From the NCBI RefSeq assembly GCF_001485475.2, contig NZ_DF977003.1, positions 62,001 to 126,000 of the forward strand: DNA of 64,000 bases. The letters are read 5' to 3'. A program made the translations under genes and the position numbers. The notes below the pieces were generated by a model. That model was not told where the DNA came from. It saw nothing but the letters and a program-made list of their open reading frames with translations, and did no database searches. The DNA comes from Tepidanaerobacter syntrophicus. Lineage in GTDB: Bacteria; Bacillota; Thermosediminibacteria; Thermosediminibacterales; Tepidanaerobacteraceae. Shown here one piece after another: positions 33,015-41,075 of the stretch. The number at the start of each line of letters is the position of its first letter. Position 1 is the stretch's first letter.

Positions 33015-33875
33015 ATGTTCGTTTTAATTATAGGTGCAGGCACCATGGGTTCCGGTATTGCTTACACTGCTGCTGAAGCAGATAACAAAGTCTATTTATA
33101 TGATATAAAAGCTGAAATAGTTCAAAATGCACTAAAAAATATAGAACACTTATTGGATGAAAAAATCTCAAAGGGGAAAATTGATCCAGTAAAGAAAAAT
33201 GGAATTTTAGGCAATATTAATCCAGCGTATGATTTGGACAATATACAGCCGAGAGTTGATTTAGTAATAGAAGCTGCGGCAGAGAATCTAATGATAAAAA
33301 AAGATATCTTTAAAAAAATAGATAACATTTTTCCAGAACAAACAATTTTTACTACAAATACGTCAGCTTTAAGTGTAACAGAAATTGCTAATACCACCAA
33401 AAGACCAGAAAAAGTTGCAGGAATGCATTTTTTCAATCCGGCACCAGTAATGGCTTTAATAGAAATAGTTAAGGGAGCCCGCACATCGCCGGACACTATA
33501 AATTTTATAAAAGATTTTGCTGAAAAGATTGGAAAAACTCCTATTATAGTAAATGAAACTCCGGGATTTGTAGTCAATAGAATATTAGTGCCTATGATCA
33601 ACGAAGCTGTTTATGCATTAATGGAAAATGTAGCAGATGCAGAAGACATTGATAAAGGTATGAAATTAGGTGCCGGACATCCGATAGGGCCATTGTCGCT
33701 GGCTGATATGATAGGCCTAGATATATGTTTGGCAGTTATGGAAACGTTCTACACCGAATTTGGCGATTCAAAATATCGACCTTGTCCCCTTCTTCGGAAA
33801 ATGGTCAGGGCTGGTTATCTTGGAAGAAAAACAGGAAAAGGATTCTTCGATTATTCACAAAAGCAATATATTTAA
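33015..33875 (+). CDS. 3-hydroxyacyl-CoA (3-hydroxybutyryl-CoA) dehydrogenase
   Basis: 286 residues, the usual length of the short monofunctional form. N-terminal NAD-binding loop GAGTMGSGIA (about 6-15), Asp at the end of beta-2 (YDIK), catalytic His in GMHFFNPAPVM, and the C-terminal domain with GFVVNRILVPMINEA and GHPIGPLSLADMIGLD. Oxidises (S)-3-hydroxybutyryl-CoA to acetoacetyl-CoA with NAD+. It lies 14 bp after thiolase in the sigma-54 operon and completes the conversion of crotonyl-CoA to acetyl-CoA with crotonase and thiolase. Confidence 0.92.
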   Translation: MFVLIIGAGTMGSGIAYTAAEADNKVYLYDIKAEIVQNALKNIEHLLDEKISKGKIDPVKKNGILGNINPAYDLDNIQPRVDLVIEAAAENLMIKKDIFKKIDNIFPEQTIFTTNTSALSVTEIANTTKRPEKVAGMHFFNPAPVMALIEIVKGARTSPDTINFIKDFAEKIGKTPIIVNETPGFVVNRILVPMINEAVYALMENVADAEDIDKGMKLGAGHPIGPLSLADMIGLDICLAVMETFYTEFGDSKYRPCPLLRKMVRAGYLGRKTGKGFFDYSQKQYI

Positions 33876-33904
33876 AAAAGAAATAAATTTAGGAGGTTTC
33901 CTTA

Positions 33905-35356
33905 ATGACATTAAAAAATGGAAATTCTTATCGAGAAAGCTTAAAAGAGCTAAATCCAGAAGTTTTCTATCTTGGTAAAAAGATAGATGACAGACTAGGA
34001 TATCCGAGCTTTTTACCACATATAAATAGTGCAGCTCTCACTTATGAATTAGCAAACATGCCTGAATATGAAGAATTACTAACAGCTACATCACATCTGA
34101 CAGGTAAAAAAATTAATCGCTTTACTCATATACATCAGAGCACGGATGATCTTGTAAAAAAAGTAAAGGCCCTAAGACTTCTAGGCCAAAAAACAGGGGC
34201 TTGCTTTCAAAGATGTGTAGGGTGGGATGCACTAAATGCCACATATACAGTCACATATGAAATAGACAAAAAAAATGGTACAAATTATCACAAAAAATTT
34301 AAAGAATATCTGTTATATGTACAAGAAAATGATTTAATGATAGCTGGTGCAATGACTGATCCAAAAGGTGACAGAAGCTTAAAGCCTAGTCAACAAAAAG
34401 ATCCTGATCTATTTTTGCATGTTGTAGAAAAAAATGATAAGGGAATTATCGTTAGAGGAGCGAAAGCCCATCAAACAGGGATAATAAATTCACATGAACT
34501 TTTAGCAATGCCTACTCTGGCTATGGGTGAGGAAGACAAAGATTATGCCCTAGCTTTTGCTATTCCGGTTGACACCAAGGGGATAATTCATATTTTCGGA
34601 AGACAAACCAATGATACCCGCCGATTAGAAGAGGGTACAATGGATAAAGGTAATTATAAATATGGGATAGTCGGGGGCGAAGCCCTTACAATATTTAACG
34701 ACGTATTTGTTCCATGGGAACGCGTATTTATGTGCGGTGAATGGGAATGGACAGGTTTGTTTGTAGAAAGGTTTGCTTCGTATCATAGACAAAATTATGG
34801 TGGGTGCAAAACTGGCGTAAGCGATGTGATAATAGGCAGCGCAGTGGCTGCTGCAGAGTATAATGGAGTAGCTAGTGCATCTCATATAAAAGATAAGATA
34901 GCCGAAATGGTTAATATGACAGAAACTTTATATTCTTGTTCCATTGCTTGTTCGGATCAAGGGCACGAAACAGATTCCGGTGCATATATAGTGAATCCAC
35001 TTTTGGCTAATGTGACAAAACTAAATGTAACACGTTATATATATGAGATATGCCGATTGTGCCATGATATTGCAGGCGGCTTAGTTGCTACTCTTCCATC
35101 AGAGGCGGATTTAAACAATCCACAACTAAAGTATTTAATAGAAAAATATTTAAAAGGCGTAGATAATATACCTACAGAAAATAGAATGAGAATTTTTAGA
35201 TTAATCGAAAATATGACAGGTGGTACTGCTTTAGTAGAGTCTATGCATGGCGCAGGATCGCCTCAAGCTCAAAAAATAATGATTTTAAAGCAAGCAAATC
35301 TTAAAATGAAGAAAAAGTTGGCAGAAGATTTGGCAGGCATTGAAAAAGAAAAATGA
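33905..35356 (+). CDS. abfD: 4-hydroxybutyryl-CoA dehydratase / vinylacetyl-CoA isomerase family enzyme
   Basis: 483 residues, the length of AbfD. The [4Fe-4S] ligands known from the clostridial enzyme are all here with correct spacing: Cys100 and Cys104 (CFQRC) and His294 with Cys301 (HRQNYGGC). This separates it from the flavin monooxygenases of the same superfamily (HpaB), which lack the cluster. Flavin-site segments AHQTGIINSHELL and FGRQTNDTRR are present. It would convert 4-hydroxybutyryl-CoA to crotonyl-CoA by a ketyl-radical route using FAD and the cluster, or act on a close relative. AGGAGG precedes the ATG. Its stop overlaps the next gene (ATGA). No 4-hydroxybutyrate dehydrogenase or CoA transferase lies nearby, so the natural substrate may differ. 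Confidence 0.88.
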   Translation: MTLKNGNSYRESLKELNPEVFYLGKKIDDRLGYPSFLPHINSAALTYELANMPEYEELLTATSHLTGKKINRFTHIHQSTDDLVKKVKALRLLGQKTGACFQRCVGWDALNATYTVTYEIDKKNGTNYHKKFKEYLLYVQENDLMIAGAMTDPKGDRSLKPSQQKDPDLFLHVVEKNDKGIIVRGAKAHQTGIINSHELLAMPTLAMGEEDKDYALAFAIPVDTKGIIHIFGRQTNDTRRLEEGTMDKGNYKYGIVGGEALTIFNDVFVPWERVFMCGEWEWTGLFVERFASYHRQNYGGCKTGVSDVIIGSAVAAAEYNGVASASHIKDKIAEMVNMTETLYSCSIACSDQGHETDSGAYIVNPLLANVTKLNVTRYIYEICRLCHDIAGGLVATLPSEADLNNPQLKYLIEKYLKGVDNIPTENRMRIFRLIENMTGGTALVESMHGAGSPQAQKIMILKQANLKMKKKLAEDLAGIEKEK

Positions 35357-35670
35357 TAAAAGCTATTGGCATAAAATGTTGTGGAGGATGCAACTCAGAA
35401 GTTGATATAGAAGAAACTTTTAAGAAGATACAGGATATTTTAGAAAAATTACACTTAACTATTGCATTTGATCTTTCTAAAGTCGATGGCTTAGTAATAT
35501 TAAATGGTTGTAGTACTGCGTGCATCAAAGCAGAAGATTTTTCTCAAATAAAAAATTTAATAATTATAAATGGCAAAAACTCAAACTTTAAAGTACTGTT
35601 TGAAGACGAAATTATGTTGCTAGTAGCTCAAGAACTTACAAAGGTGGGAAAACAATGGAGGAACGGTTGA
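35353..35670 (+). CDS. Small Cys-rich protein, unknown function
   Basis: 105 residues. I do not recognise it. The N-terminus has KCCGGCN (Cys 9, 10 and 13) and the middle has NGCSTAC (Cys 53 and 57), five cysteines that could hold an iron-sulfur cluster or zinc. The predicted order is alternating strands and helices. It overlaps the dehydratase stop by four bases and the crotonase start by 16 bases, so it is translated with both. A role in assembling, protecting or reducing the dehydratase cluster is an inference from position alone. Confidence 0.75.
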   Translation: MIKAIGIKCCGGCNSEVDIEETFKKIQDILEKLHLTIAFDLSKVDGLVILNGCSTACIKAEDFSQIKNLIIINGKNSNFKVLFEDEIMLLVAQELTKVGKQWRNG

Positions 35671-36440
35671 TTATCAAAGAAAATCTATCTCCGAATGTAT
35701 TATTAATAAAATTTAATCGTCCGAAGTATTTAAATGCTATAAATAAACAGCTGTTAAAGCAATTATACGAAGAACTATTAAAGATAAAATCTGAAAAGCA
35801 AATAAGTAGTATTATTATAACCGGAGAAGGAGAAAAAGCTTTTATAGCCGGAGCAGACATAAATGAAATTGTAAATATGACATGCTCAGAAGCTAAAGCT
35901 TTTTCGATGTTCGGCCAAGCAGTATTTGATTTTATAGAAAATTATGATAAACCAATTATAGCTGCAATAAATGGCTTTGCTCTTGGAGGAGGATTGGAAC
36001 TAGCCCTTTCTTGCGATATAAGAATAGCTTCAGAAAAGGCTAAATTTAGTTTTCCAGAGATTAATTTAGGAATAATGCCGGGCTTTGGAGGAACTCAAAG
36101 GTTAACAAAAATTATAGGTATAGCTAAAGCCAAGGAAATGATATATACAGGAAAAATGATTAATGCTTATGATGCCGAAAAAATAGGCTTAGTAAATTAT
36201 GTTGTCAAAGATAATGAATTAATAGAGAATGTTAAGAATTTTGCACAAGACTTAGCTTTAAAAAGCAAATTTGCCCTTAAACTAGCTAAAGAAAGTATTA
36301 ATAAAAGCATCGAAACTTCAGAGGGCGCAGGGATGACATTAGAATCAAGTGCATTTAGCTTGTGCTTTTCAACAAAAAATCAAAAAGAAGGAATGCTAGC
36401 TTTTTTAGAAAAACGTAACCCAAAATTTGTAAATGAGTAA
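35655..36440 (+). CDS. Enoyl-CoA hydratase (crotonase family)
   Basis: 261 residues. Crotonase fold with oxyanion-hole segments AFIAGADINEI and GFALGGGLELALSCDIRIA. Both catalytic Glu of true hydratases are present (GGGLELALSCD and FPEINLGIMPGFGGTQRL), as in mitochondrial enoyl-CoA hydratase. Predicted to hydrate crotonyl-CoA to 3-hydroxybutyryl-CoA, the step between the AbfD-type dehydratase and the 3-hydroxyacyl-CoA dehydrogenase. Its start lies inside the preceding gene. Confidence 0.92.
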   Translation: MEERLIIKENLSPNVLLIKFNRPKYLNAINKQLLKQLYEELLKIKSEKQISSIIITGEGEKAFIAGADINEIVNMTCSEAKAFSMFGQAVFDFIENYDKPIIAAINGFALGGGLELALSCDIRIASEKAKFSFPEINLGIMPGFGGTQRLTKIIGIAKAKEMIYTGKMINAYDAEKIGLVNYVVKDNELIENVKNFAQDLALKSKFALKLAKESINKSIETSEGAGMTLESSAFSLCFSTKNQKEGMLAFLEKRNPKFVNE

Positions 36441-36521
36441 ACAAAATATGGTTAGCGAATATCTTATAAAAATGAAAAAGGAAAGGAGGCTAAATACTCC
36501 CTTATGAAGGAGTAAACACAC

Positions 36522-37748
36522 ATGGATAATAAAAATAAAGAGACAATTTCTAACTACAGATGGATTGTTGAACTATTCATAGTATTTGGAACAGCCATGA
36601 TGAGTGCCCTATGGCTTGCTCCATCTCCGCTATTGCCGACCATTATTAAAGATTTATCAATTAACCTTGCACAAGCAGGCATGATTATTTCAATTATGCC
36701 TTTATGTGTGGCGCTTTTTTCTACCTTAGCAAGTTTTCTAATAGAAAAGTTTGGAGCAAAAATTGCTTTTGCGATAGCACTTTTACTGATAGGAACGGGT
36801 GGAGCTTTAGCAATCTTGGTTACAGCATATAGCAACTTTTTACTAACTCGTCTGATTTTAGGCATAGGATATGCGATGATGACAGCAATACCCGGAGTTT
36901 TGATAATGACATGGTTTCCTGATAATGAAAAACCATTTATAAATACTATTAACTCATGCTTGACTTATGTAGGTATGACACTAGCGTTTTCTCTGACACT
37001 TCCTCTTACCTATAGATTTGGAAGCTGGCAGAAAGCCCTTGCTACCTATGGTTTTGCTGCTATTACCCTAGCCCTTCTATGGCTTGCATTTGGACGAGAA
37101 AAGGTAATCGAAACAAGCGAAAGACCCAATATTGAAGAGAAAAAGCATGAAAGCGCTCTTAGGTCTGCGATTAAAAAAAGAGAAGTTTGGTATCTTGCGA
37201 TAGCACTTTTTGGCGGTATGTGGGAGTTTCAGTTTTTTACTACATTTTTACCTACATTTTACCAACAATATCGACAATTAAATGCCGTTGCTGCAAGCAG
37301 CATTACAAGCTTGATAACTATTTCCGGTATAATCGGAGGTCTTGTCTGTGGTTTGCTGATGAGTATCATCGGAAAAAGAAAGATTTTTACATGGCCACTT
37401 CATACTGCCATTCTTTTTGGCTTATTGGGGTCTATAAGCTTTAAACCAGGCATAATGTTATACATTTCAGTAATATTAGTGGGGTTTGGAGCTGCCGGAT
37501 GGACGCCGGCATTACTTACGATACCGATGGAACTTAAGGGAATGACACCGAGTATGTTAGGAGGAGCCTATGCATTTATATTTGGGCTAGGCAATGCCGC
37601 AGCTTTTTTATCACCGGTAGTCGGCGGATGGCTAGCTTCTCGTATAGGGTTAAATACAACTTTATTCATATTTGCTTTTTCACAAATTTTACCTATAGTG
37701 TTTACTTTTTTACTTCCGGAAACAGGTCCTAGGGGGATAAAAAAATAG
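36522..37748 (+). CDS. Major facilitator superfamily transporter
   Basis: 408 residues, 12 predicted membrane helices in two halves with a polar central loop (about 195-220, ERPNIEEKKHES). The N-terminal half has WLAPSPLLPTIIKDL and the loop after helix 2 FLIEKFGAKIAFAIAL, as in CynX/NimT and similar carriers. It lies within the sigma-54 catabolic operon between crotonase and the alcohol dehydrogenase, so it most likely imports the pathway substrate. The spacer upstream contains repeated GGAG/CTCC segments but has a usable GAAGGAG. Confidence 0.85.
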   Translation: MDNKNKETISNYRWIVELFIVFGTAMMSALWLAPSPLLPTIIKDLSINLAQAGMIISIMPLCVALFSTLASFLIEKFGAKIAFAIALLLIGTGGALAILVTAYSNFLLTRLILGIGYAMMTAIPGVLIMTWFPDNEKPFINTINSCLTYVGMTLAFSLTLPLTYRFGSWQKALATYGFAAITLALLWLAFGREKVIETSERPNIEEKKHESALRSAIKKREVWYLAIALFGGMWEFQFFTTFLPTFYQQYRQLNAVAASSITSLITISGIIGGLVCGLLMSIIGKRKIFTWPLHTAILFGLLGSISFKPGIMLYISVILVGFGAAGWTPALLTIPMELKGMTPSMLGGAYAFIFGLGNAAAFLSPVVGGWLASRIGLNTTLFIFAFSQILPIVFTFLLPETGPRGIKK

Positions 37749-37788
37749 AAGCGGATCTCTTAATATATTGAAGGAGGTTATTAATATA

Positions 37789-38841
37789 ATGAAAATGAAA
37801 GCTGCTGTTTACTATAAACCTTTGGACATTAGGGTTGAGAATATAGAAGTGCCAGATATTGGCCCAAATGATATTTTAATTAAAGTAAAATATTGTGGGA
37901 TATGCGGTTCTGACGTTCATAGTTATAAATTAGGTTTATACATTAAACCAGGTCAAATAATGGGGCATGAATATTGTGGCGAAATTGTGAAAGTTGGAGA
38001 GAATGTCAAGAATTTGGAGGTAGGAGAGCGAGTTTTTGCTTCTGAAGCCGAACTTTGTGGGGAGTGTTATTGGTGTAAGAGACAAATGTATGCAATGTGC
38101 CCTCACTTATTTGAAGCCTGCACAGGATACGGAAAACCCGGCGCATATGCAGAATATATAAAAATTGGAAACGCAAGTTTAGATGTAAATGTTTTCAAAA
38201 TTCCGGATGAACTTGACGATATCACAGCTGCCACTATTGAACCAACAAGTGTAGCAGCTAATGCCGTATTGATAACCGAACCTCAAAAAGATGATAAAGT
38301 GGTTATTTTAGGAGCTGGGTTTATAGGCAATGTCATACTTCAAATATTTAAATCTGTCCCAGTGGGGAAAATAGTAGTGAGTGAAGTATCGCCACTAAGA
38401 CTTGATGCAGCAAAGAAAAAAGGTGCTGATGCAATTATTAATGCAAATACAGAAAGTGTCTTAGAGCGATGCAAAGAGGAGGTGGGGATTGGCCCTTATC
38501 ATTTCAATGTTGGAGCCATGGCTGATGTAGTAGTGGAGGCTGCCGGCGTGCCATCTACCATAAGAGATTCACTGGAAATAGTTAGAAGTGGCGGAACTAT
38601 TTCAATTGTAGCACTTGCAGAAAAAGAAACACCTATAAATACTACAAAAATTGTGCACAAAGCTCCTAAAATATTAGGCGCTTTTGGCGGCAGCGCTCCA
38701 GTAGCAATTAATTACTTAAAAGAAAAGAAAGCAACTACTCAAGATCTAATAACCCATGTTTTCTCATTAGACAACATTCAAGAAGCCTTCGAAGTGCAAT
38801 CAGATGCCTATAAATCCATAAAGGTTATGGTTAAACCATAA
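37789..38841 (+). CDS. Zinc-dependent medium-chain alcohol dehydrogenase
   Basis: About 350 residues, MDR family close to sorbitol, threonine and 2,3-butanediol dehydrogenases. Catalytic zinc ligands are Cys in CGICGSDVHSY, His-Glu in GHEYCGE and Glu in ATIEPTSVAA. Structural zinc cysteines are in CGECYWCKRQMYAMC. The NAD loop reads LGAGFIGNVI. Start 37789 follows AAGGAGGT by 10 bases; the TTG at 37768 overlaps that RBS. Predicted to oxidise a secondary alcohol or diol with NAD+. Its place before acetoin-dehydrogenase-like genes recalls butanediol/acetoin pathways. Confidence 0.88.
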   Translation: MKMKAAVYYKPLDIRVENIEVPDIGPNDILIKVKYCGICGSDVHSYKLGLYIKPGQIMGHEYCGEIVKVGENVKNLEVGERVFASEAELCGECYWCKRQMYAMCPHLFEACTGYGKPGAYAEYIKIGNASLDVNVFKIPDELDDITAATIEPTSVAANAVLITEPQKDDKVVILGAGFIGNVILQIFKSVPVGKIVVSEVSPLRLDAAKKKGADAIINANTESVLERCKEEVGIGPYHFNVGAMADVVVEAAGVPSTIRDSLEIVRSGGTISIVALAEKETPINTTKIVHKAPKILGAFGGSAPVAINYLKEKKATTQDLITHVFSLDNIQEAFEVQSDAYKSIKVMVKP

Positions 38842-38991
38842 AGAACTCAATCGTGAACATGGATATCTATAGATGTTCTTTCTTAGTTTTATTGAAATAT
38901 TATCTTCATCATGTTCTAAGACGCGTATATTTTTATACCTAAAATGATAGAGATAATAAATAAAAGATTAAAATAAATAGGAGGTTTTAAA

Positions 38992-39996
38992 ATGTCTAAA
39001 GTAGTAGAACCGATTGAAGACTGGGGTAAATACCCGAAGGACTTTGTGTTGAATATCTATAAAACATTGGTTCTTGAAAGAAGCGTTGATGATGCAATTT
39101 TAGGATTAATTAAAGAAGGTCGAACCGGCTCTCATCATCCTGGCAAAGGCGAAGAGGCACCGGCGGCCGGGGTTATGCCCACGTTAAGAAAAGATGATTA
39201 TGTTTACTATCATCATCGTGGAGTAAATACTCAAGTTGCAAGAGGAATGTCATTAGTCGATATTTTCGGCGATTTTTTAGGAACAATGGCTGGAAGCACA
39301 AGGGGCTTTGGAGCAGGAATAATTCACATGATTGAACCAAGCCTCGGGATGCTTGGCCAAAGTGGTACATTAGGAGGCTGTTTTCCACTGGCTACCGGTA
39401 CTGGAATATCTATTCAATTCCGAAAAACAGACCAAGTTGTGGCAGTGTTTTTTGGAGATGGCACAGCAAACCGTGGAACATGGCAAGAATCAATAAATGT
39501 GTGCAGTTATAGGAAGTTGCCCGTTATTTTCATATTACAAAATAACGGATATGCAATGTCTGTGAGTGAAAAAAACGTTTCCGCAAGAAAAGAATATCTT
39601 GCTGACAGAGCCGAGGGATTCGGGGTGCCTGGATATGTTGTAAAGGATGGTAACAATCCTTTAACAATATACGAAACGATGAAAGAATGTGTAGATAGAG
39701 CAAGACGTGGTGACGGACCATCGATGATCCAAGTGGATACGTATAGACATTATGGGCATTTTGTAGGAGACGATGGCATAAGCTATAGAGATCCAAAAGA
39801 GGTGGAGGAATGGATTAAACGGGATCCATTAAAAATTTCTTATGATCGCTTATTTGCGGCAGGATATATTACTCAAAAAGAAGCTGAAGAAATAAAGGCC
39901 GAAGCTGTTAAAAAAATAAAAGAGGCAATTGATATTGCTGCTGCTGCACCACAGCCTGGCAAGGAGAGAATATTCCAAGGATTGTTTGCAGAATAA
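38992..39996 (+). CDS. 2-oxoacid/acetoin dehydrogenase E1 component, alpha subunit
   Basis: 334 residues. The TPP-binding motif starts at GDGTANRGTWQES and ends in ILQNNGYAMS (about 160-190), as in E1 alpha of acetoin and branched-chain or pyruvate dehydrogenases. GSHHPGKGEEA and YYHHRGVNTQVARG form the active site. AcoA-type proteins are of this length. It works with the beta subunit and E2 below to transfer an acyl group from a ketonic substrate to lipoate. The 150-bp gap before it has an inverted GAACAT/ATGTTC pair but no sigma-54 motif, so it may or may not be part of the upstream operon. Confidence 0.9.
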   Translation: MSKVVEPIEDWGKYPKDFVLNIYKTLVLERSVDDAILGLIKEGRTGSHHPGKGEEAPAAGVMPTLRKDDYVYYHHRGVNTQVARGMSLVDIFGDFLGTMAGSTRGFGAGIIHMIEPSLGMLGQSGTLGGCFPLATGTGISIQFRKTDQVVAVFFGDGTANRGTWQESINVCSYRKLPVIFILQNNGYAMSVSEKNVSARKEYLADRAEGFGVPGYVVKDGNNPLTIYETMKECVDRARRGDGPSMIQVDTYRHYGHFVGDDGISYRDPKEVEEWIKRDPLKISYDRLFAAGYITQKEAEEIKAEAVKKIKEAIDIAAAAPQPGKERIFQGLFAE

Positions 39997-40050
39997 AGTC
40001 AATTTTAAAATTTTTAAGCTAAACTATTAAATTTTTAGGAGGTTATATAG

Positions 40051-41031
40051 ATGACTCGAAAAATAACCGGTGGTCAAGCCATAAATGAGGCTTTAAAAGA
40101 AGAGATGAGAAGGGATCCAACCGTTGTTTGCTATGGAGAAGATATAAAAATAATCGGGGACCTTTATGGTACAACAAAAGGATTAATAGATGAATTTGGA
40201 GAAGAACGAGTGTTTGAATTTCCGATTTCTGAAATGGCATTGGTGGGCAGCGGTGTAGGTATGGCTATTTCAGGGATGCACCCAGTTATTGATCTGATGT
40301 ATGCAGATTTTTTCCAGTGTGCAATGGATGAAATCTGGGCTAAAATGGCAAAATGGAGATATATGCATGGGGGACGCATAAATGTTCCTATGGTATTGAG
40401 AATGCCATCAGGTCTTTCGGGAGGAGCTGGTCCTGAGCATTCACAATGTCCGGAAGCTTTATTTTTAGGTTGTCCAGGATTAAAAATAGCTGTTCCCTCT
40501 ACGCCTTATGAGCTAAAAGGACTGCTAAAAACCGCAATAAGAGATCAAAATCCTGTTCTATTTTTTGAACCAAAAAGCTTGTATTTTAGCGAAGGAGAGG
40601 TTCCAGAGGAAGAATACCTAATTCCTTTTGGCAAGGCAGATATTAAGAAAAAAGGGCAAGATGTTACAGTTGTGGCAACGTGTGAAATGGTATCAAAAAG
40701 CATGAAAGCTGCTGAAAAGCTGGCAGAAGAAGGTATTGATATCGAAGTGATTGACCCAAGGACACTTTATCCTTTAGATAAAAATACAATCCTTGATTCT
40801 GTGAAAAAGACCGGAAGGCTTGTAACAGTGTATCAAGCGCCAAAAACGGGTGGATTCGGTTCAGAAGTTGCCGCTATTGTAGCTGAAGAAGCCTTATTTG
40901 ATCTGAAAGCACCTATTAAACGAGTAGGAGGAGAAGATGTGCCAATTCCAGCTCACATAGTTTTGGAGCAGATGGCAATTCCTCAAGTTGAAGATATTAT
41001 TGAGGGCGTAAAAGATGTTATGAGATACTAG
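40051..41031 (+). CDS. 2-oxoacid/acetoin dehydrogenase E1 component, beta subunit
   Basis: 326 residues, transketolase-type pyrimidine-binding and C-terminal domains. Signatures include GEDIKIIGDLYGTTKGL, EFPISEMALVGSGVGMA, GGAGPEHSQCPEAL and the C-terminal IDPRTLYPLD. Pairs with the alpha subunit 54 bp upstream. AGGAGG precedes the ATG. Together they decarboxylate a 2-oxoacid or cleave an acyloin; the AcoR-like activator of the island favours the second, without proof. Confidence 0.91.
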   Translation: MTRKITGGQAINEALKEEMRRDPTVVCYGEDIKIIGDLYGTTKGLIDEFGEERVFEFPISEMALVGSGVGMAISGMHPVIDLMYADFFQCAMDEIWAKMAKWRYMHGGRINVPMVLRMPSGLSGGAGPEHSQCPEALFLGCPGLKIAVPSTPYELKGLLKTAIRDQNPVLFFEPKSLYFSEGEVPEEEYLIPFGKADIKKKGQDVTVVATCEMVSKSMKAAEKLAEEGIDIEVIDPRTLYPLDKNTILDSVKKTGRLVTVYQAPKTGGFGSEVAAIVAEEALFDLKAPIKRVGGEDVPIPAHIVLEQMAIPQVEDIIEGVKDVMRY

Positions 41032-41075
41032 GCATTGCACTTTATATCTAAGAAAGTGAAGGGGATGAGATATAT

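Noticed and set aside
33905-35356. HpaB-type 4-hydroxyphenylacetate 3-monooxygenase
   Set aside because: Same superfamily, but the Cys-Cys and His-Cys cluster ligands of 4-hydroxybutyryl-CoA dehydratase are all present and the neighbours are beta-oxidation genes of an anaerobe.
38992-41031. Pyruvate dehydrogenase E1
   Set aside because: Cannot be excluded by motif, but the AcoR-like activator, alcohol dehydrogenase and lack of E3 favour an acetoin-type role; left as 2-oxoacid/acetoin type.
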